Assembly: GCF_000001735.4 (NCBI RefSeq)
Contig: NC_003075.7
Location: 11,533,001-11,597,000 of the forward strand
DNA: 64,000 nucleotides
Source of the DNA: Arabidopsis thaliana
Lineage: Eukaryota; Streptophyta; Magnoliopsida; Brassicales; Brassicaceae
Direction of reading: 5' to 3'
The position numbers were made by a program, and so were the translations under genes. Of the stretch, positions 33,346-44,557 are shown one piece after another (position 1 is the stretch's first letter; each line of letters begins with the position of its first letter). The notes beneath the pieces are model-generated. The model had not been told where the DNA came from and did not search any database. It saw only the letters and a program-made list of their open reading frames with translations.

Positions 33346-34212
33346 TGTTGATGCTGTGGTAAATGCCCTAAGAATCGTTATCGTTATAGCGCCAATCTAC
33401 TATTTGGGCCGAACTGAATCTTTGTATTGGGCCCATTTGAGAAACTTGGTTCAGTGATAAATTTGGTTGGTTTGGTGGTTAATTCCGGTTTGTTGGCCGT
33501 CTCTAGTTTGTTTGTGGGATTGATCGAAATTATTATGTTCCCTGACTTTATGGTAAAAGGAGAAACATACTAATCTAAGTGAAAAATAATCTACGGCATG
33601 ATAGAAGGAAAAATAGTTGAATTAGCCCATCATGATTTAAATGTTAGAGAAAGGTCAGATTACTGTATAATGGATTTAAATAAAAAGTTGGGTGTAGCCA
33701 AAAAGAAAATGTAGGTTGTTCGAATATTGTAGTCTAATTTAAAAATAGTTTTATGTAATTTATCAACCGAATCATATTTTGTCATTTCTCTAACAACCTT
33801 GTGTCATTGTATTTGCGTTGTTCGGCTGTTCATTTTGGAACAACATCTCTACTTCTATATTCGCTTAAAATCCTCAATCTTCGACATGTCTTTGTTAAAA
33901 TGTCCAAAATAATATGCATTTATCTATACATATTACGTCTAAAATGTTGATGGACCGATCCTAGTAGTCTTTTTTATTAGAAAAATATAAAAGTTAACAG
34001 TGAGATTATATTTGAACATAAATAATCTTAAATACAGTAAAAGGAAGAAAATAGATAAAGAAATGGGATGACCAACCAACAAAAGCCATCACCTATCATA
34101 TAAAAAGATAATACATTTTCTACTACTTTAGCTTCAAGGATCTTAATAACACTTCGTTACCACTTGATCAAGAGAAACAAAAAGAAAAGCTGTTCATAAA
34201 AACTCTCTATCA
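33346..34212. promoter_or_regulatory. divergent intergenic region with site II motifs
   Basis: TGGGCC at 33405-33410 and TGGGCCCA at 33428-33435 lie 60-90 bp before the pseudouridine synthase ATG. These site II elements (TGGGCY, bound by TCP factors) are common in front of genes for organelle and translation proteins, which fits. The right part (about 33800-34212) is the promoter of the small unknown gene; no clear TATA box was chosen. No other gene was seen. Confidence 0.6.
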
Positions 34213-34560
34213 ATGGCTGCTCCAATCGCCATAGGAACACGAGGAACCATCGGATCGCTTGTACGTAAAGAAATCGACTACTTCAAAAACTTCTCTACAT
34301 GTCATCCCCAATTCGATCCACGGAGAGGCAATTCGGAAGAAAACAAAAATACATTTAAACAAAGAGATCGGTCATCATCACGGTTGGGTTCTTGGTTCTC
34401 TAAAACTAAATGGAGAAAGAAGAAGCGGCAGACTCGTGGTGGCGGTGGCAAGTTTTTTCCGAGTATGTGCTCGGCGGTGGAGGTTTCCGGCGAGAATCGA
34501 GTTCCGGGTTTCAACTATAGGATCTTGAAGAGTGATCATCAGAAGGGCTTGCGTGTGTAG
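34213..34560 (+). CDS. small basic protein of unknown function (likely AT4G21780)
   Basis: An intronless frame of 115 residues. I do not recognise a domain. The first 20 residues (MAAPIAIGTRGTIGSLVRKE) are small and moderately hydrophobic, then come polar stretches, a basic cluster (KWRKKKRQTRGGGG, about residues 66-79) that could be a nuclear localisation or nucleic-acid contact, and a short tail with FNYRILKSDH. The conserved-looking start, MAAPIAIGTRGTIGSL, suggests membership of a small plant family with this N-terminal box. There are no membrane segments. The ATG is the first in a purine-rich leader and the frame has normal Arabidopsis codon use. It could be a small expressed gene of unknown role. 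Confidence 0.7.
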   Translation: MAAPIAIGTRGTIGSLVRKEIDYFKNFSTCHPQFDPRRGNSEENKNTFKQRDRSSSRLGSWFSKTKWRKKKRQTRGGGGKFFPSMCSAVEVSGENRVPGFNYRILKSDHQKGLRV

Positions 34561-36923
34561 AAAGGAGTCATCATTTATGTGGATTACGGTAAAGACAATG
34601 AGATCTACATACAGTTTTTCAAATTTAAAATAATGTCTCATTGTGTTACATACTTACAAGTTACAATGTCAATGAGCATATATTCGAACTTTTAAAATGA
34701 AAAAAGAAAAAAAAGTTTATGCTCAAGGAATTCCTTTTTCGTTTGATCCGGTCTGGTCTATATTCAAATTTGGATTCGGTTCTATTCCCGGTTTAAACGT
34801 GGTATATCGTCGAATACCTTTATATTCCACATATATATGGATCCTACGTAGCACAAGTCAAAAGTCAATCTTCAAATGCTCGAGTACTTTATTTTCAGGC
34901 CTCAACTTTGTTGATGCTAAAACAAAATTGTGCTTGTATATATTTTTTACTCTGAAACTGGTCTTGTTGGAACAGTGAACATGGATTTGAAGGTGACGTT
35001 ATACAAAACTTGGACAAGAGCTCACATCTTGAATTCCAAAAAAGAGACGATGTTATCATATTTGTCACAGGTGACTAAGATTTTGCTCTTGGCTCTGTAC
35101 GTAGTAGCCACCTGATTAATTCATCAACTAGAGTTTGAGAGCACACAACTCCAATATGGACCACTAATGAAAAGTTCCTTAGCTCTTGAATTCTGGTTAT
35201 AAAAGATCTTGTTGAATTTTGTGGGTTTCTCAGTTGGTTAATGACTTCAACACGCTTATGGAGCTCGATACAAGGAGAGAAGAACCATTGCTTCGATTCC
35301 GAGATCATAGTGTTGGATACTTAATAATCTTCACACAGTCATGTACAACACATAGAATCCAGAGATCAATAAGAGAATGGAGCGAACGTATTTTGATGGC
35401 TGTTGAGTTCAACTACAGCAAACTCTTGCTGTCTCTATACAACAAGAACCCGTAGTTTGCGCTGCGGTGGTCTACAAAATTATGTCATGGCTTGGCCGTT
35501 TTCGGAATGCTAAAGATTTGTCTAGTTCTGACGAAATTTGAGGTGGAAAGTGATGATGAAGCCACATGGACGGTCAAAATCGAAATGATTGAAATTTTTG
35601 TTTATAATACACGTTCTACGTTTCTTTCATTAGATTCTTTGATGAATTCATCAGTTTTTGTTCGTTTCATTCTTTTGTTCCTTTTGTCGTAATTTTAAAC
35701 GGAATAATACTATGATTTTATGAACCTTATATAACAACTAAAAGTGTCCGAACAAGCCCTTATTGACGCACACACGTTTTTATGTCTACAAAATTCCGGA
35801 TATATCAAGCAAGTATCATCAACACGTCTCCAACACTCATACACGGTCAAGCCGCCTACCTAACTCACCTTGTTACAAAACAATATCTTATGGCATGTGT
35901 TACACGATTTCAAATATGTATATGAATAATTTATAATTCTTAAATCTTCATATTACTGAAATTAACTCGTTTTAACAGATTGAATGAAAATATATATTAT
36001 CCTTCATTTGTATTCGTTTTTTTTTTGGTCACAATGACAATAATTCTACTATAAGAATATCGAAATATATATGGAGAATTCCTTAAAGATTAGATAGACC
36101 TACCAATTAAAAGCTGCTGGTACCACTAAGTTTTAGTTCGAACATTTGTATTAAACCCAACTCTACTCTTTTCGCATTTTCCATCTAGAATAACATCTAA
36201 AATATGTCTATAATATATTTTTATGGAAATAGATAAATAATTCATAATTATTATATGGTGACAAATCAAATTAAAAGACGTTTTGAAACTTCTTTTTTGA
36301 CTAAACGAGCTCACAGTTCTCTTTCTCATCACATCTCTATCATTAGAAAAAAATATTGTTAATAATGTACATGTTTTTTTTTCTTTTTTTGGGGTCAAAT
36401 TTGGATTCACTCAAAATAGTTAAAACATAGAATCCCATGTATCAAAAAAGAAAAAAATAACACCTAACCCTATAAATAAAAGATTTTATACAATAAAGAT
36501 CTTATGTTTTTTTATCAGAGAAAAACATGTCTTGTTTTTATAATTCTGACTTCTTAGTAACAAATCATGCATATATGAAATTCAACAAATTTGAACCCAA
36601 AAATAGAGAGGTGAAATATTAAATGACCAAAACAAATGATAAAATAATTCAGAGGACGTGTGAGGGAACAAGCCAGAAGCTACACTATCGAAAAGATCGC
36701 ATCAATCTCAACCGTTGGATCTTTCCTTCATCATCATCTCTCTCTCTCTCTTTCTCTTCCATCTGACCTGTGATGTGAGTTTGCAGATATTCAAACAACT
36801 CAATCCTCATTCCCTTTGTTTCGCCTCTCTGGATTTCGAAGAGCTGAGAGATTAGGGTTTCTCGATTTTCGAGATTAGAGTCTAATCCCCACCACCAGCA
36901 TAGCTGATATCCTGGAGGAGAGA
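34561..36923. other. intergenic, about 2.4 kb; several open frames, no recognised gene; TOM1 promoter at right
   Basis: Frames at 34697-34978, 34930-35115 and 35219-35455 (plus) are open for 60-90 codons but overlap in different phases and match nothing I know. The text around 34990-35450 looks more coding-like than its flanks, with GT at 35099 and AG near 35232, so it may be the relic of a gene. The stretch 35700-36650 is plain AT-rich DNA. A TC run at about 36737-36752 and the segment to 36923 form the TOM1 leader. Confidence 0.4.
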
Positions 36924-39163
36924 ATGACGGATTCGGGTCTAATGATGCCGGCGGAGATTGCTGGAATTCTAACCACGGCGATTACGAGTTGGTGGGATGA
37001 TGTTAATGAGTCAACTCAGTGGCAAGATGGGATCTTTTTCGCTCTTTGTGGTGCTTATGCTCTTGTTTCCGCCGTTGCTCTTGTATGGCTTTCAAATTTC
37101 TTCGTAATACATGAAATTTTTTGTTTGGGAGTGAAATTAGTTTTCTAAAAATGCTTGCTTTTAGGTTTATAGATCAATTTCTTAGCGTGTTTGACATATC
37201 TTTCCTCTTCTGTTTAACAAAAGAGGTGACCTTTGTTGTTGAGACATCGTTTTCTATCTAAATCATTGAGCTTTGAAATACTTACTCATTGTATAGTTTG
37301 ATTGATTGTTTCTGTAGTTTATTTCTGGGTTTAGTTAGTTGTGTTGCAATTTCTGACCTTTTGTTTGAAATGGGATTATGATTGGTAGGTTCAACTGATA
37401 AGGATCCAAATGAGAGTGCCTGAGTATGGTTGGACTACTCAGAAGGTGTTTCATCTTATGAACTTTGTCGTCAATGGAGGTGATTATTGTGTGTTTCTAT
37501 TGACCAATTGATAGGGTTTTTGTGTTTGTCAGCACCTTTGGGATTATGTTTTGTTGAATTTCTCTGTTGTGTGTGTGCAGTTCGTGCGGTTCTGTTTGGA
37601 TTTCACATGCAAGTATTTCTTGTTCATCCCAAGGTGAGAGTGTTCTCAACTTAGTTCTGGTTTTTGCATGTTTGATTTGGAAATGGTGGATTTTGAAAGC
37701 TGCATCTTTTTAAGTATCTAATGTTTCTGTGAGGTAATGCAGGCTCTTTGCTGGGTACTATTGGATCTTCCTGGCCTTCTCTTTTTCTCGGCATACACGC
37801 TGCTTGTGCTGTTCTGGGCAGAGATATATCACCAGGTACCTAAAAAGAAATTTTTGATGTGTGTTGACTGTCTTTTAAACCTGCCAACAAGCTCTGAGTA
37901 TATATTTTGTTGCCACTAATGAGCAGGCTAGAAGCTTACCTACAGATAAGCTGCGGATAACCTATATTTCTGTCAACGTGGCTGTATATTTGGCTCAGGT
38001 TCATATCTGATTTTTAGCTTCTTTTTTTTTTAATTCCCGTTTATGTTGTAGTTGCTGAGTTTCCTGAGATCCATTTATATACATCTTTTGCAATTATTGG
38101 TGTTTCGAAACTGTAGATTGTGCGTGTTTCCTACCTTGTCCTTCTTTCATTAACTCTGTAACCATTCTTTGCTACCAAGAATCTGTGTGACCTTAGTCAC
38201 TAGACATTTTAGGTGAATCAAAAGATGTAGAATAAGTTTGACATGTATTTGATGTCTCTATCAGATTGGTATCTGGGCATACATCTGGGTACATGATAAC
38301 AGCACTGTGGAGTTAGTTGGAAAGATATTTATCGCAGGTAGGTTCTTTGTCTGGTCAAGCAAGTTTGCTAAAACCTTTACTGCTTAATCTATAATATTCC
38401 CTCTCTTATCTAAAATCTATATTGACCTATTCTTTTGGTTAATCTTCTTCTTCTAGTTGTGTCTTTCATCGCCGCATTAGGCTTCTTGCTGTATGGAGGA
38501 AGGTCTGTGTTTTTGTTATTTTCATATGTCTCATCATCAAAATGTCTGCAAGTTCTTCATTGGCTTTACTGGGCCGTCTTTTCTTATGTGTTTTTTTTTA
38601 TGCCATAGATTGTTTTTCATGCTAAGAAGGTTCCCTATCGAGTCAAAAGGAAGAAGGAAGAAACTCCACGAGGTACTTAGATTCATATATCTGTATGTGA
38701 ATAATTTGTCTTATATAGTTCCATAAAACTTTGAACCCAAACATTTCTACCTTCAAATATTCGTCTCTTTTCATTGCAGGTTGGATCTGTGACAGCTATA
38801 TGCTTCACCTGCTTCCTCATAAGATGCGTTGTGGTAAGCTCAAAATTAAATCTTTAGCTTCCGTCATTGTTTTAGTTATCCTGTGATGTGTTATTTAATG
38901 TATTCCATGCAAACATCAGGTGGCTGTATCAGCTTTTGACAAGGATTTAACACTTGATGTTCTTGATCATCCGGTTCTGAACTTAATCTACTATATGGTA
39001 AGTAACACTACATCTTCATTCTTTCTCTTTCTTATTCTCATTCATTAACTCGAAAAAAAAAAAACTACAGGTGGTAGAAGTACTTCCATCGGCACTAGTC
39101 CTCTTCATTCTCCGAAAGCTACCTCCAAAGAGAGTATCAGCTCAATACCATCCGATCCAGTAG
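36924..39163 (+). CDS. TOM1: TOBAMOVIRUS MULTIPLICATION 1, seven-pass membrane protein (AT4G21790)
   Basis: TOM1 is a tonoplast and endomembrane protein that tobamoviruses use as an anchor for their RNA replication complex; its normal plant role is not settled. Eleven exons (36924-37082, 37389-37479, 37581-37633, 37743-37835, 37927-37998, 38265-38337, 38457-38502, 38609-38672, 38780-38833, 38920-38997, 39071-39163) give 291 residues. Hydrophobic segments include [77 protein letters not shown], a stretch around [14 protein letters not shown] and [14 protein letters not shown], consistent with seven passes. A basic loop ([13 protein letters not shown]) lies between segments five and six. Two paralogues, TOM3 and THH1, exist; length and position favour TOM1. 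All splice sites are GT-AG. Confidence 0.95.
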
Positions 39164-40288
39164 AAACCTTTGTCACTGAACCATCTCACACGGTGAGTAT
39201 GATGCTGTTTAAGAGAAGAGTAAAGATTAAAAAAAAAATTGGGGCAAAAAATGAAAGGTGAAGAAGAAATCGGTGTGGAATCTGCGTGAGTTTTTGGAAT
39301 GCACGTTCATATAAATGATTTTACAGCTTTTAGTTGTTGTAGCCCGCCGTGACTTTTGGTTTGGTAGTTTATGTCTGTTAAAATTATAAATTGCTCTTCT
39401 GCTACTTTGAAAAATCTGGTCAGTAGTACAAGAGGTTTAACATTTGTTGCGTCGATGGTTGATTGTTATGTTATGTTTGGTAAAAAATAAACGAATGCTC
39501 TTCTCCAGTTTCCTTTATGCTTTTGTCAACTGTTACATCTTCTTCTCCTAATGATTTGTATATACTTAAGCTTTTCCATAAAACTAAGTCCCAGTGAAGA
39601 AAGAAACTACGTAAACCGAGAAAACCAAGCAAAAAGAGGGTTTACACAACATAAAATGATTAAATTGAGAATCATTTGCATTACCTCGGTATTACATGGG
39701 CTGGAAATAACTTATTGGGCCTTGGACCTGATTTTCCAAAAATGGTCGCTCACATTAATATTTATATGTGATTTTACAGTGACAACTCCACAAATCAGCC
39801 CTAACTCTGTTTTTGTTTTCTTCGACGACTGAGGTCTTTTCTCTCTCGCTCTCGTCTTCCTCTTGATTCTCTTCTTCTTTTCTGGAGTTTCGCTGCTTTT
39901 TTAGCCTGTAAAAATGACGAAAATTTTGTATGAATTTGTGTGCTGATATGCTCGAATCCACATGTTACGCTTGTGTTGAATAATCATATCATTTGGTTAT
40001 CGAATCAATTCTAGTTCCAATTTACAAAAATCTATCAAACTCTTTACGTTTTCTGGAGTATGTTGAGCTTGAAACTAGTGACATAGATGAAACATTAAAA
40101 AAACATGGAATTGTTAAGTTTGTGAAAATTGGATTCGTCTTTGTGATTCTTTATTCTTTGTCTTTGCTGTGATATATAAAGATTTTGTATAGAACAACAA
40201 TTTGGGAGATGGAGACACTGAAATTGCTGTATTTGGGATTATTGGCAGATAAAAGATTCATACAAGAAAAAAGCAAATTTCGCCACTG
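39164..40288. promoter_or_regulatory. TOM1 3' end and QQT2 promoter/leader
   Basis: The first about 350 bp are TOM1 3' UTR. TGGGCT at 39697-39702 and TGGGCC at 39716-39721 are site II motifs upstream of QQT2. A leader with a likely intron (donor near 39909, acceptor AG near 40250) precedes the ATG. No other frame is convincing. Confidence 0.5.
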
Positions 40289-41976
40289 ATGGATCCTATG
40301 GAGTCGTCTAGTGAACAGGTGATGAGTTCATCTCTGTCACTTTAATGGCTTTTACTATTGGTTTATCTGCTTATACAATCAAAATGATATCATGGTACTG
40401 TTTTAGATGGTGTTTATTAGCCTAAGTTACTGTAAAATAACAAATGAAAAAACCTCTGAAATGAAATTGTATTTGTTGTTTTTACTTTTAAAAGGACATT
40501 GTTGAAGAGAGTCAAAAGCTGGTTGACTCATTGGACAAGCTTCGTGTTAGTGCTGCGAGTTCATCTTCTAATTTCAAGAAGAAGCCTATCATTATTATCG
40601 TTGTTGGAATGGCAGGTAATAATATCATTTCTCACTAATGTTTTAAGTTTTGGTTTCCTGTGAAGGGATTTCATTAGTTTGATCATGTGAGATGTTTGTT
40701 TGTTATATGTGTAGGTAGTGGAAAAACTAGCTTTCTTCATCGCTTGGTCTGTCATACTTTTGATTCAAAGAGCCATGGTTATGTGGTGAACCTTGACCCT
40801 GCTGTTATGTCTCTACCATTTGGTGCCAACATCGATATAAGAGACACTGTCAAGTACAAGGAAGTTATGAAGCAGTATAATCTGGGTCCTAATGGTGGAA
40901 TTCTCACTTCACTCAACTTGTTTGCTACTAAATTCGACGAGGTAAACATACCTCTGGAATTAGTCCAGATGATTACTGATTTCTTCTCACATTGTGTTAG
41001 TTCTCTCGGTTTTCATTGATTGATCTGTCTTTGTTTGCTACTTGTTTTAGGTTGTCTCTGTGATTGAGAAACGTGCAGACCAGCTTGATTATGTTCTTGT
41101 GGACACTCCTGGTCAGATTGAGATCTTTACATGGTCTGCTTCTGGGGCTATAATCACTGAAGCTTTCGCTTCAACCTTCCCCACTGTTGTCACCTATGTG
41201 GTTGATACTCCCCGTTCCTCAAGCCCAATCACTTTTATGAGCAACATGCTTTACGCTTGTAGTATTCTCTACAAGACTCGGTTGCCTCTTGTCTTGGCTT
41301 TCAACAAAACTGATGTCGCAGATCACAAGTTTGCTTTAGAGGTTAACTTTCTTTAATTGCCTACTTTATTATTATTGTGTTGTAATATCTTCTCTTTAAT
41401 CCTTTGGTACTGATTTGGTTTTATGCAGTGGATGGAAGATTTCGAGGTCTTTCAAGCAGCGATTCAGTCTGATAACTCGTACACGGCGACCTTAGCTAAC
41501 AGTCTCTCCCTTTCACTCTACGAGTTCTACCGTAACATAAGATCCGTTGGTGTTTCTGCAATCTCTGGTGCTGGAATGGATGGCTTCTTTAAAGCCATTG
41601 AAGCAAGTGCTGAGGAATACATGGAAACTTACAAGTAATGATGCATTCTTCTCTTCAATTCACCCTCTTTTGTCTGCAAGTTCTACGCTCATGATTTGTG
41701 TTTTACTTCAGGGCTGATCTTGACATGAGAAAGGCGGACAAGGAGCGGTTGGAAGAAGAAAGAAAGAAACATGAAATGGAAAAACTAAGAAAGGATATGG
41801 AGAGTTCTCAGGGAGGCACTGTGGTTTTAAACACTGGTTTGAAAGACAGAGATGCAACAGAGAAGATGATGCTAGAGGAGGATGATGAGGACTTTCAGGT
41901 TGAAGATGAAGAAGACAGTGATGATGCCATAGATGAGGATGATGAAGACGACGAGACGAAGCATTACTACCTATGA
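40289..41976 (+). CDS. QQT2: GPN-loop GTPase QUATRE-QUART 2 (AT4G21800)
   Basis: GPN-loop GTPases help assemble and import RNA polymerase II; QQT2 is the GPN1-type member and loss arrests early embryos. Six exons (40289-40318, 40495-40615, 40715-40941, 41051-41341, 41429-41634, 41712-41976) give 379 residues. Motifs in order: Walker A GMAGSGKTS at 48-56, the GPN loop at 108-110 (LGPNGG), DTPGQIE at 144-150, and the guanine-specificity NKTD at 211-214. A charged coiled coil with many Lys and Glu follows, and the C-terminus is very acidic ([16 protein letters not shown] region). The first 30 residues are a non-conserved extension. It is interesting that its client, the polymerase core subunit NRPB2, is encoded 31 kb away in the same window, although this may be chance. 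The gene is convergent with DER2.1. Confidence 0.95.
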
Positions 41977-42344
41977 ATTAAACTCAAAGACCAGGCTTAT
42001 CAAGACGCTTGTACTGGTTTTGTTTGCGTCCTTCCCTTGTTGTCCCAGTTGTGTAGTTAAAACATAAGAATTGATTCTCTTTGTGAGACATTGTCTAATG
42101 ATCTAATGACGAAACTATAAACTAGCACTTTTGAAGACTTTGTACACAATTTGAGTTCATATGCACAAGGAGGAAACACATTTGTATCGGACAAGAAAAG
42201 CAGACAGAAAACTAGGGAAAAAAATCAGAGCCAACACTATCTCACTTCCACATTATCCACAACTATAAAGGTCAAGAGTCAATAACATTATCTGAGTACA
42301 CTTGAACTGTGCGTTGTGGCTGGTGTTTTGTGGAGGATCAAGAT
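41977..42344. other. shared 3' region of QQT2 and DER2.1
   Basis: The two convergent stop codons are 368 bp apart, so the two 3' UTRs meet or overlap here. No frame or repeat was found. No long terminator-like structure is visible, as expected for a nuclear genome. Confidence 0.6.
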
Positions 42345-44003
42345 TCAGTCTTGGTGGATTTCATCAAAAGGCGCATGAGCAAATCTCACATCTTCTGGCC
42401 TTGCAATCACGACTGGCTCATCAGCAAATAGGGCCTTGAGGAAAGATGGAGTTTTCAAGGGACGTCGATCCGTCATTCGGGGATACACAAATGCCAAGAA
42501 GTAGTATGCGTGGCCCGCTATCATTCCCTATAAATTTGGATAAAGGTTACGGATAAGGATGATGATGCACAGAAAGGGAAGAAGATATATGTGAAAGCGA
42601 ATTAGGAGAGATAGCGTACCAGAAAATCCCCCCATGCACTTGCACCAACAAGGATAGAGAATCCAAGAAGTACCTGTAATTTCAGAATTTGGTAAAAGAG
42701 GCGATTTAAAGCATCAAACTAGTTAGGGAACTTCCGTGAAGAGAATGCAAAAGTCCAACTAACCCATGGTAAATAAGCTGCTGTGAAAGTGAAGAGGCCA
42801 AGGAAACTCATGTGGATGTAAGGATTTTGTTTACTCCATACATAGACCTACAGAACATAGGAAAAGTGTTATAGATGGTCTTGAGATGAATTCAAAATCA
42901 TTTGAGTATTCGTAAAAATAGCGGTATTGAGAAATAGAATTTACCATCATGAAAGTCAATGAATTGCTGAGGAAGATGATTTTGGAGAATGAAACAGACA
43001 AATAAGGTATCATTCCGCCAATGAGAACAATACCAGTTAGAACAGTTGCCCCGAATAAGAGCATGTAAAGGAAATCCGCGGTCTTTCCCCTGAAGGAGTT
43101 TTCTTCGAGCAGTTTGCAGTATCGAGCTAGAAAAAACATATGGAACAAAAAGTCCAAATCTGCAAAAGATTGATAACAAGAACAAGTCAGCTTCTAATTA
43201 ACAATCACAAAGAAAATAAATCCTTACAGGGAGCATAGTACTAGAGATGTCAAGGAGCAATGGAGCATATCACAAAAAATGAATCTTCAAAAACTTAAAA
43301 GCCCATCAACAAGTTGTAGCTAGACCTTATCCGTAGCTAGAAACATAACTATGACACTTCTAAGCACTAAATTATTCAGACAAAACTAGGAATTATTCAT
43401 CACTTATGTGAGTTTATTAGCAATCATGATCATTCCTAGTAATCTAAGGAAGACTATATCATATGAAAAACAGCACAACAATAGTCCAAGATGAGAAAGA
43501 TATGAACATTTCTCAGAATACTAATAATATATAACCAACACAAAGAGCTGAAGATAATTTTACCCATCTTTCGGAAATAAAGGAAATTTGTGACAAGACG
43601 CCAGAACTGGTATTGCTTCACCACAAGGGTAGGATTTAGGTAGAGATTATAAGGAGATATAATCTGCAAAACAAAAAAATGTTCCACAAAATGTTACATC
43701 ATAAGCCATAACACCACAACACTTAGCTCTAAACTTAACCATTCGTTAGCCACCCCAATTCCAATAAAGAGTTACCTTTTACATCAAAAAAACAAAACCA
43801 TCCACATACATAACAGAAACACAAAGATTCAATTTTTCAAGGAAAAACTAATCAGATCAATCAGAGCAAAGCTAAAGGCTTTCATGAGTCAGAGAACTTC
43901 AAACCTCGAGCGAACACCCGACGGTGGTGACTACAGCCGCCGTGAGATACGACCGGGTTATAATCGGCATCTGCTTGTACCACTCTTCTACGGCTTGAGC
44001 CAT
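42345..44003 (-). CDS. DER2.1: derlin, ER-associated degradation factor (AT4G21810)
   Basis: Derlins are ER membrane proteins that help move misfolded proteins out for proteasomal degradation. Six exons (44003-43905, 43663-43564, 43159-42945, 42847-42764, 42673-42620, 42527-42345) give 244 residues. The rhomboid-pseudoprotease fold is indicated by the start [20 protein letters not shown], the WR motif at Trp54-Arg55 (FWRLVTNF), alternating hydrophobic segments and a GATVLTG helix. No catalytic Ser-His pair is evident, as expected for derlins. The tail after about residue 205 is polar and exposed to the cytosol. DER2.2 is the close paralogue; position between QQT2 and the ASPM-like gene supports DER2.1. 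A hexamer repeat lies in the leader just upstream of the ATG. Confidence 0.95.
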
Positions 44004-44010
44004 AATTCCC

Positions 44011-44048
44011 TCACAATCACAATCACAATCACAATCACAATCACAATC
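44011..44048. repeat. hexamer microsatellite (TCACAA)n in the DER2.1 leader
   Basis: Just over six perfect copies of TCACAA, starting 8 bp upstream of the DER2.1 ATG. On the DER2.1 strand it reads TTGTGA repeats. Being a short-unit repeat in a leader, its copy number probably varies among accessions. Confidence 0.9.
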
Positions 44049-44557
44049 GATTCAGTTTCAATCACCGAGCAAGTGACCGAGAAGCTTTACCAAATCCAAA
44101 ACCAAAAACACCCAAATCGAATCTGTAGAAGCTTCTACGTTGAAATGAATTTGGGATTTAAATCAGCTTCTTCTACGTTAAAGCTTTGAATTAACGAAAG
44201 CGACTGGTTAAAGGTTCGCTCTTTTTTTTCGCATGTTTATCTGTTGTGACAGTAGCTCAACGAATAAGAAAGCGCGTGTTTTACACGAACCAATTATAAT
44301 AAGCATCTGACGCCAGCGTTTCTTTGCAGTGAAAAAAAATCTTAAAAACGTCTCGGCGTTTTCAGCTTACTAAAACGTCACGATGTTCATATCGAATAAA
44401 GTAAAGCGGCGAGATTTGCAACCTTATTTCTGGAACCGTTAGAATATCAATAAACTCCTTTTAGTGTTCACTCCTTTTAGTGTCACTCCTTTTAGTGTTT
44501 ACTGTCTTTCGAATTTTGAATTTGAACAAACGACTCTTTCTCTCTAACAAATCTCCG
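44049..44557. promoter_or_regulatory. divergent promoter of DER2.1 and the ASPM-like gene, with an MSA-like element
   Basis: The two ATGs are 555 bp apart. On the minus strand TCTAACGGTTC (44433-44443 in reverse) matches the mitosis-specific activator consensus YCYAACGGYYA at 10 of 11 positions; MYB3R factors use it to drive G2/M genes. It sits about 115 bp before the ATG of the ASPM-like gene. ACGTCA at 44375-44380 is a bZIP-type core that could serve DER2.1 in ER stress, but this is weak. A 14-bp triple repeat lies at 44454-44498. Confidence 0.6.
44454..44498. repeat. three direct copies of a 14-bp unit
   Basis: ACTCCTTTTAGTGT occurs at 44454-44467, 44470-44483 and 44485-44498 without mismatch, with 1-2 bp spacers. 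It falls in the 5' leader or core promoter of the ASPM-like gene, 60-104 bp before its ATG. Confidence 0.9.

Noticed and set aside
34697..34978. 93-codon frame rich in Phe, Ile and Tyr
   Set aside because: Low-complexity AT-rich translation with no family match, overlapping other frames of equal quality.
43884..44189. Plus-strand frame with a Thr-Ile repeat
   Set aside because: The repeat is the TCACAA microsatellite in the DER2.1 leader, and the rest is antisense to DER2.1 exon 1.
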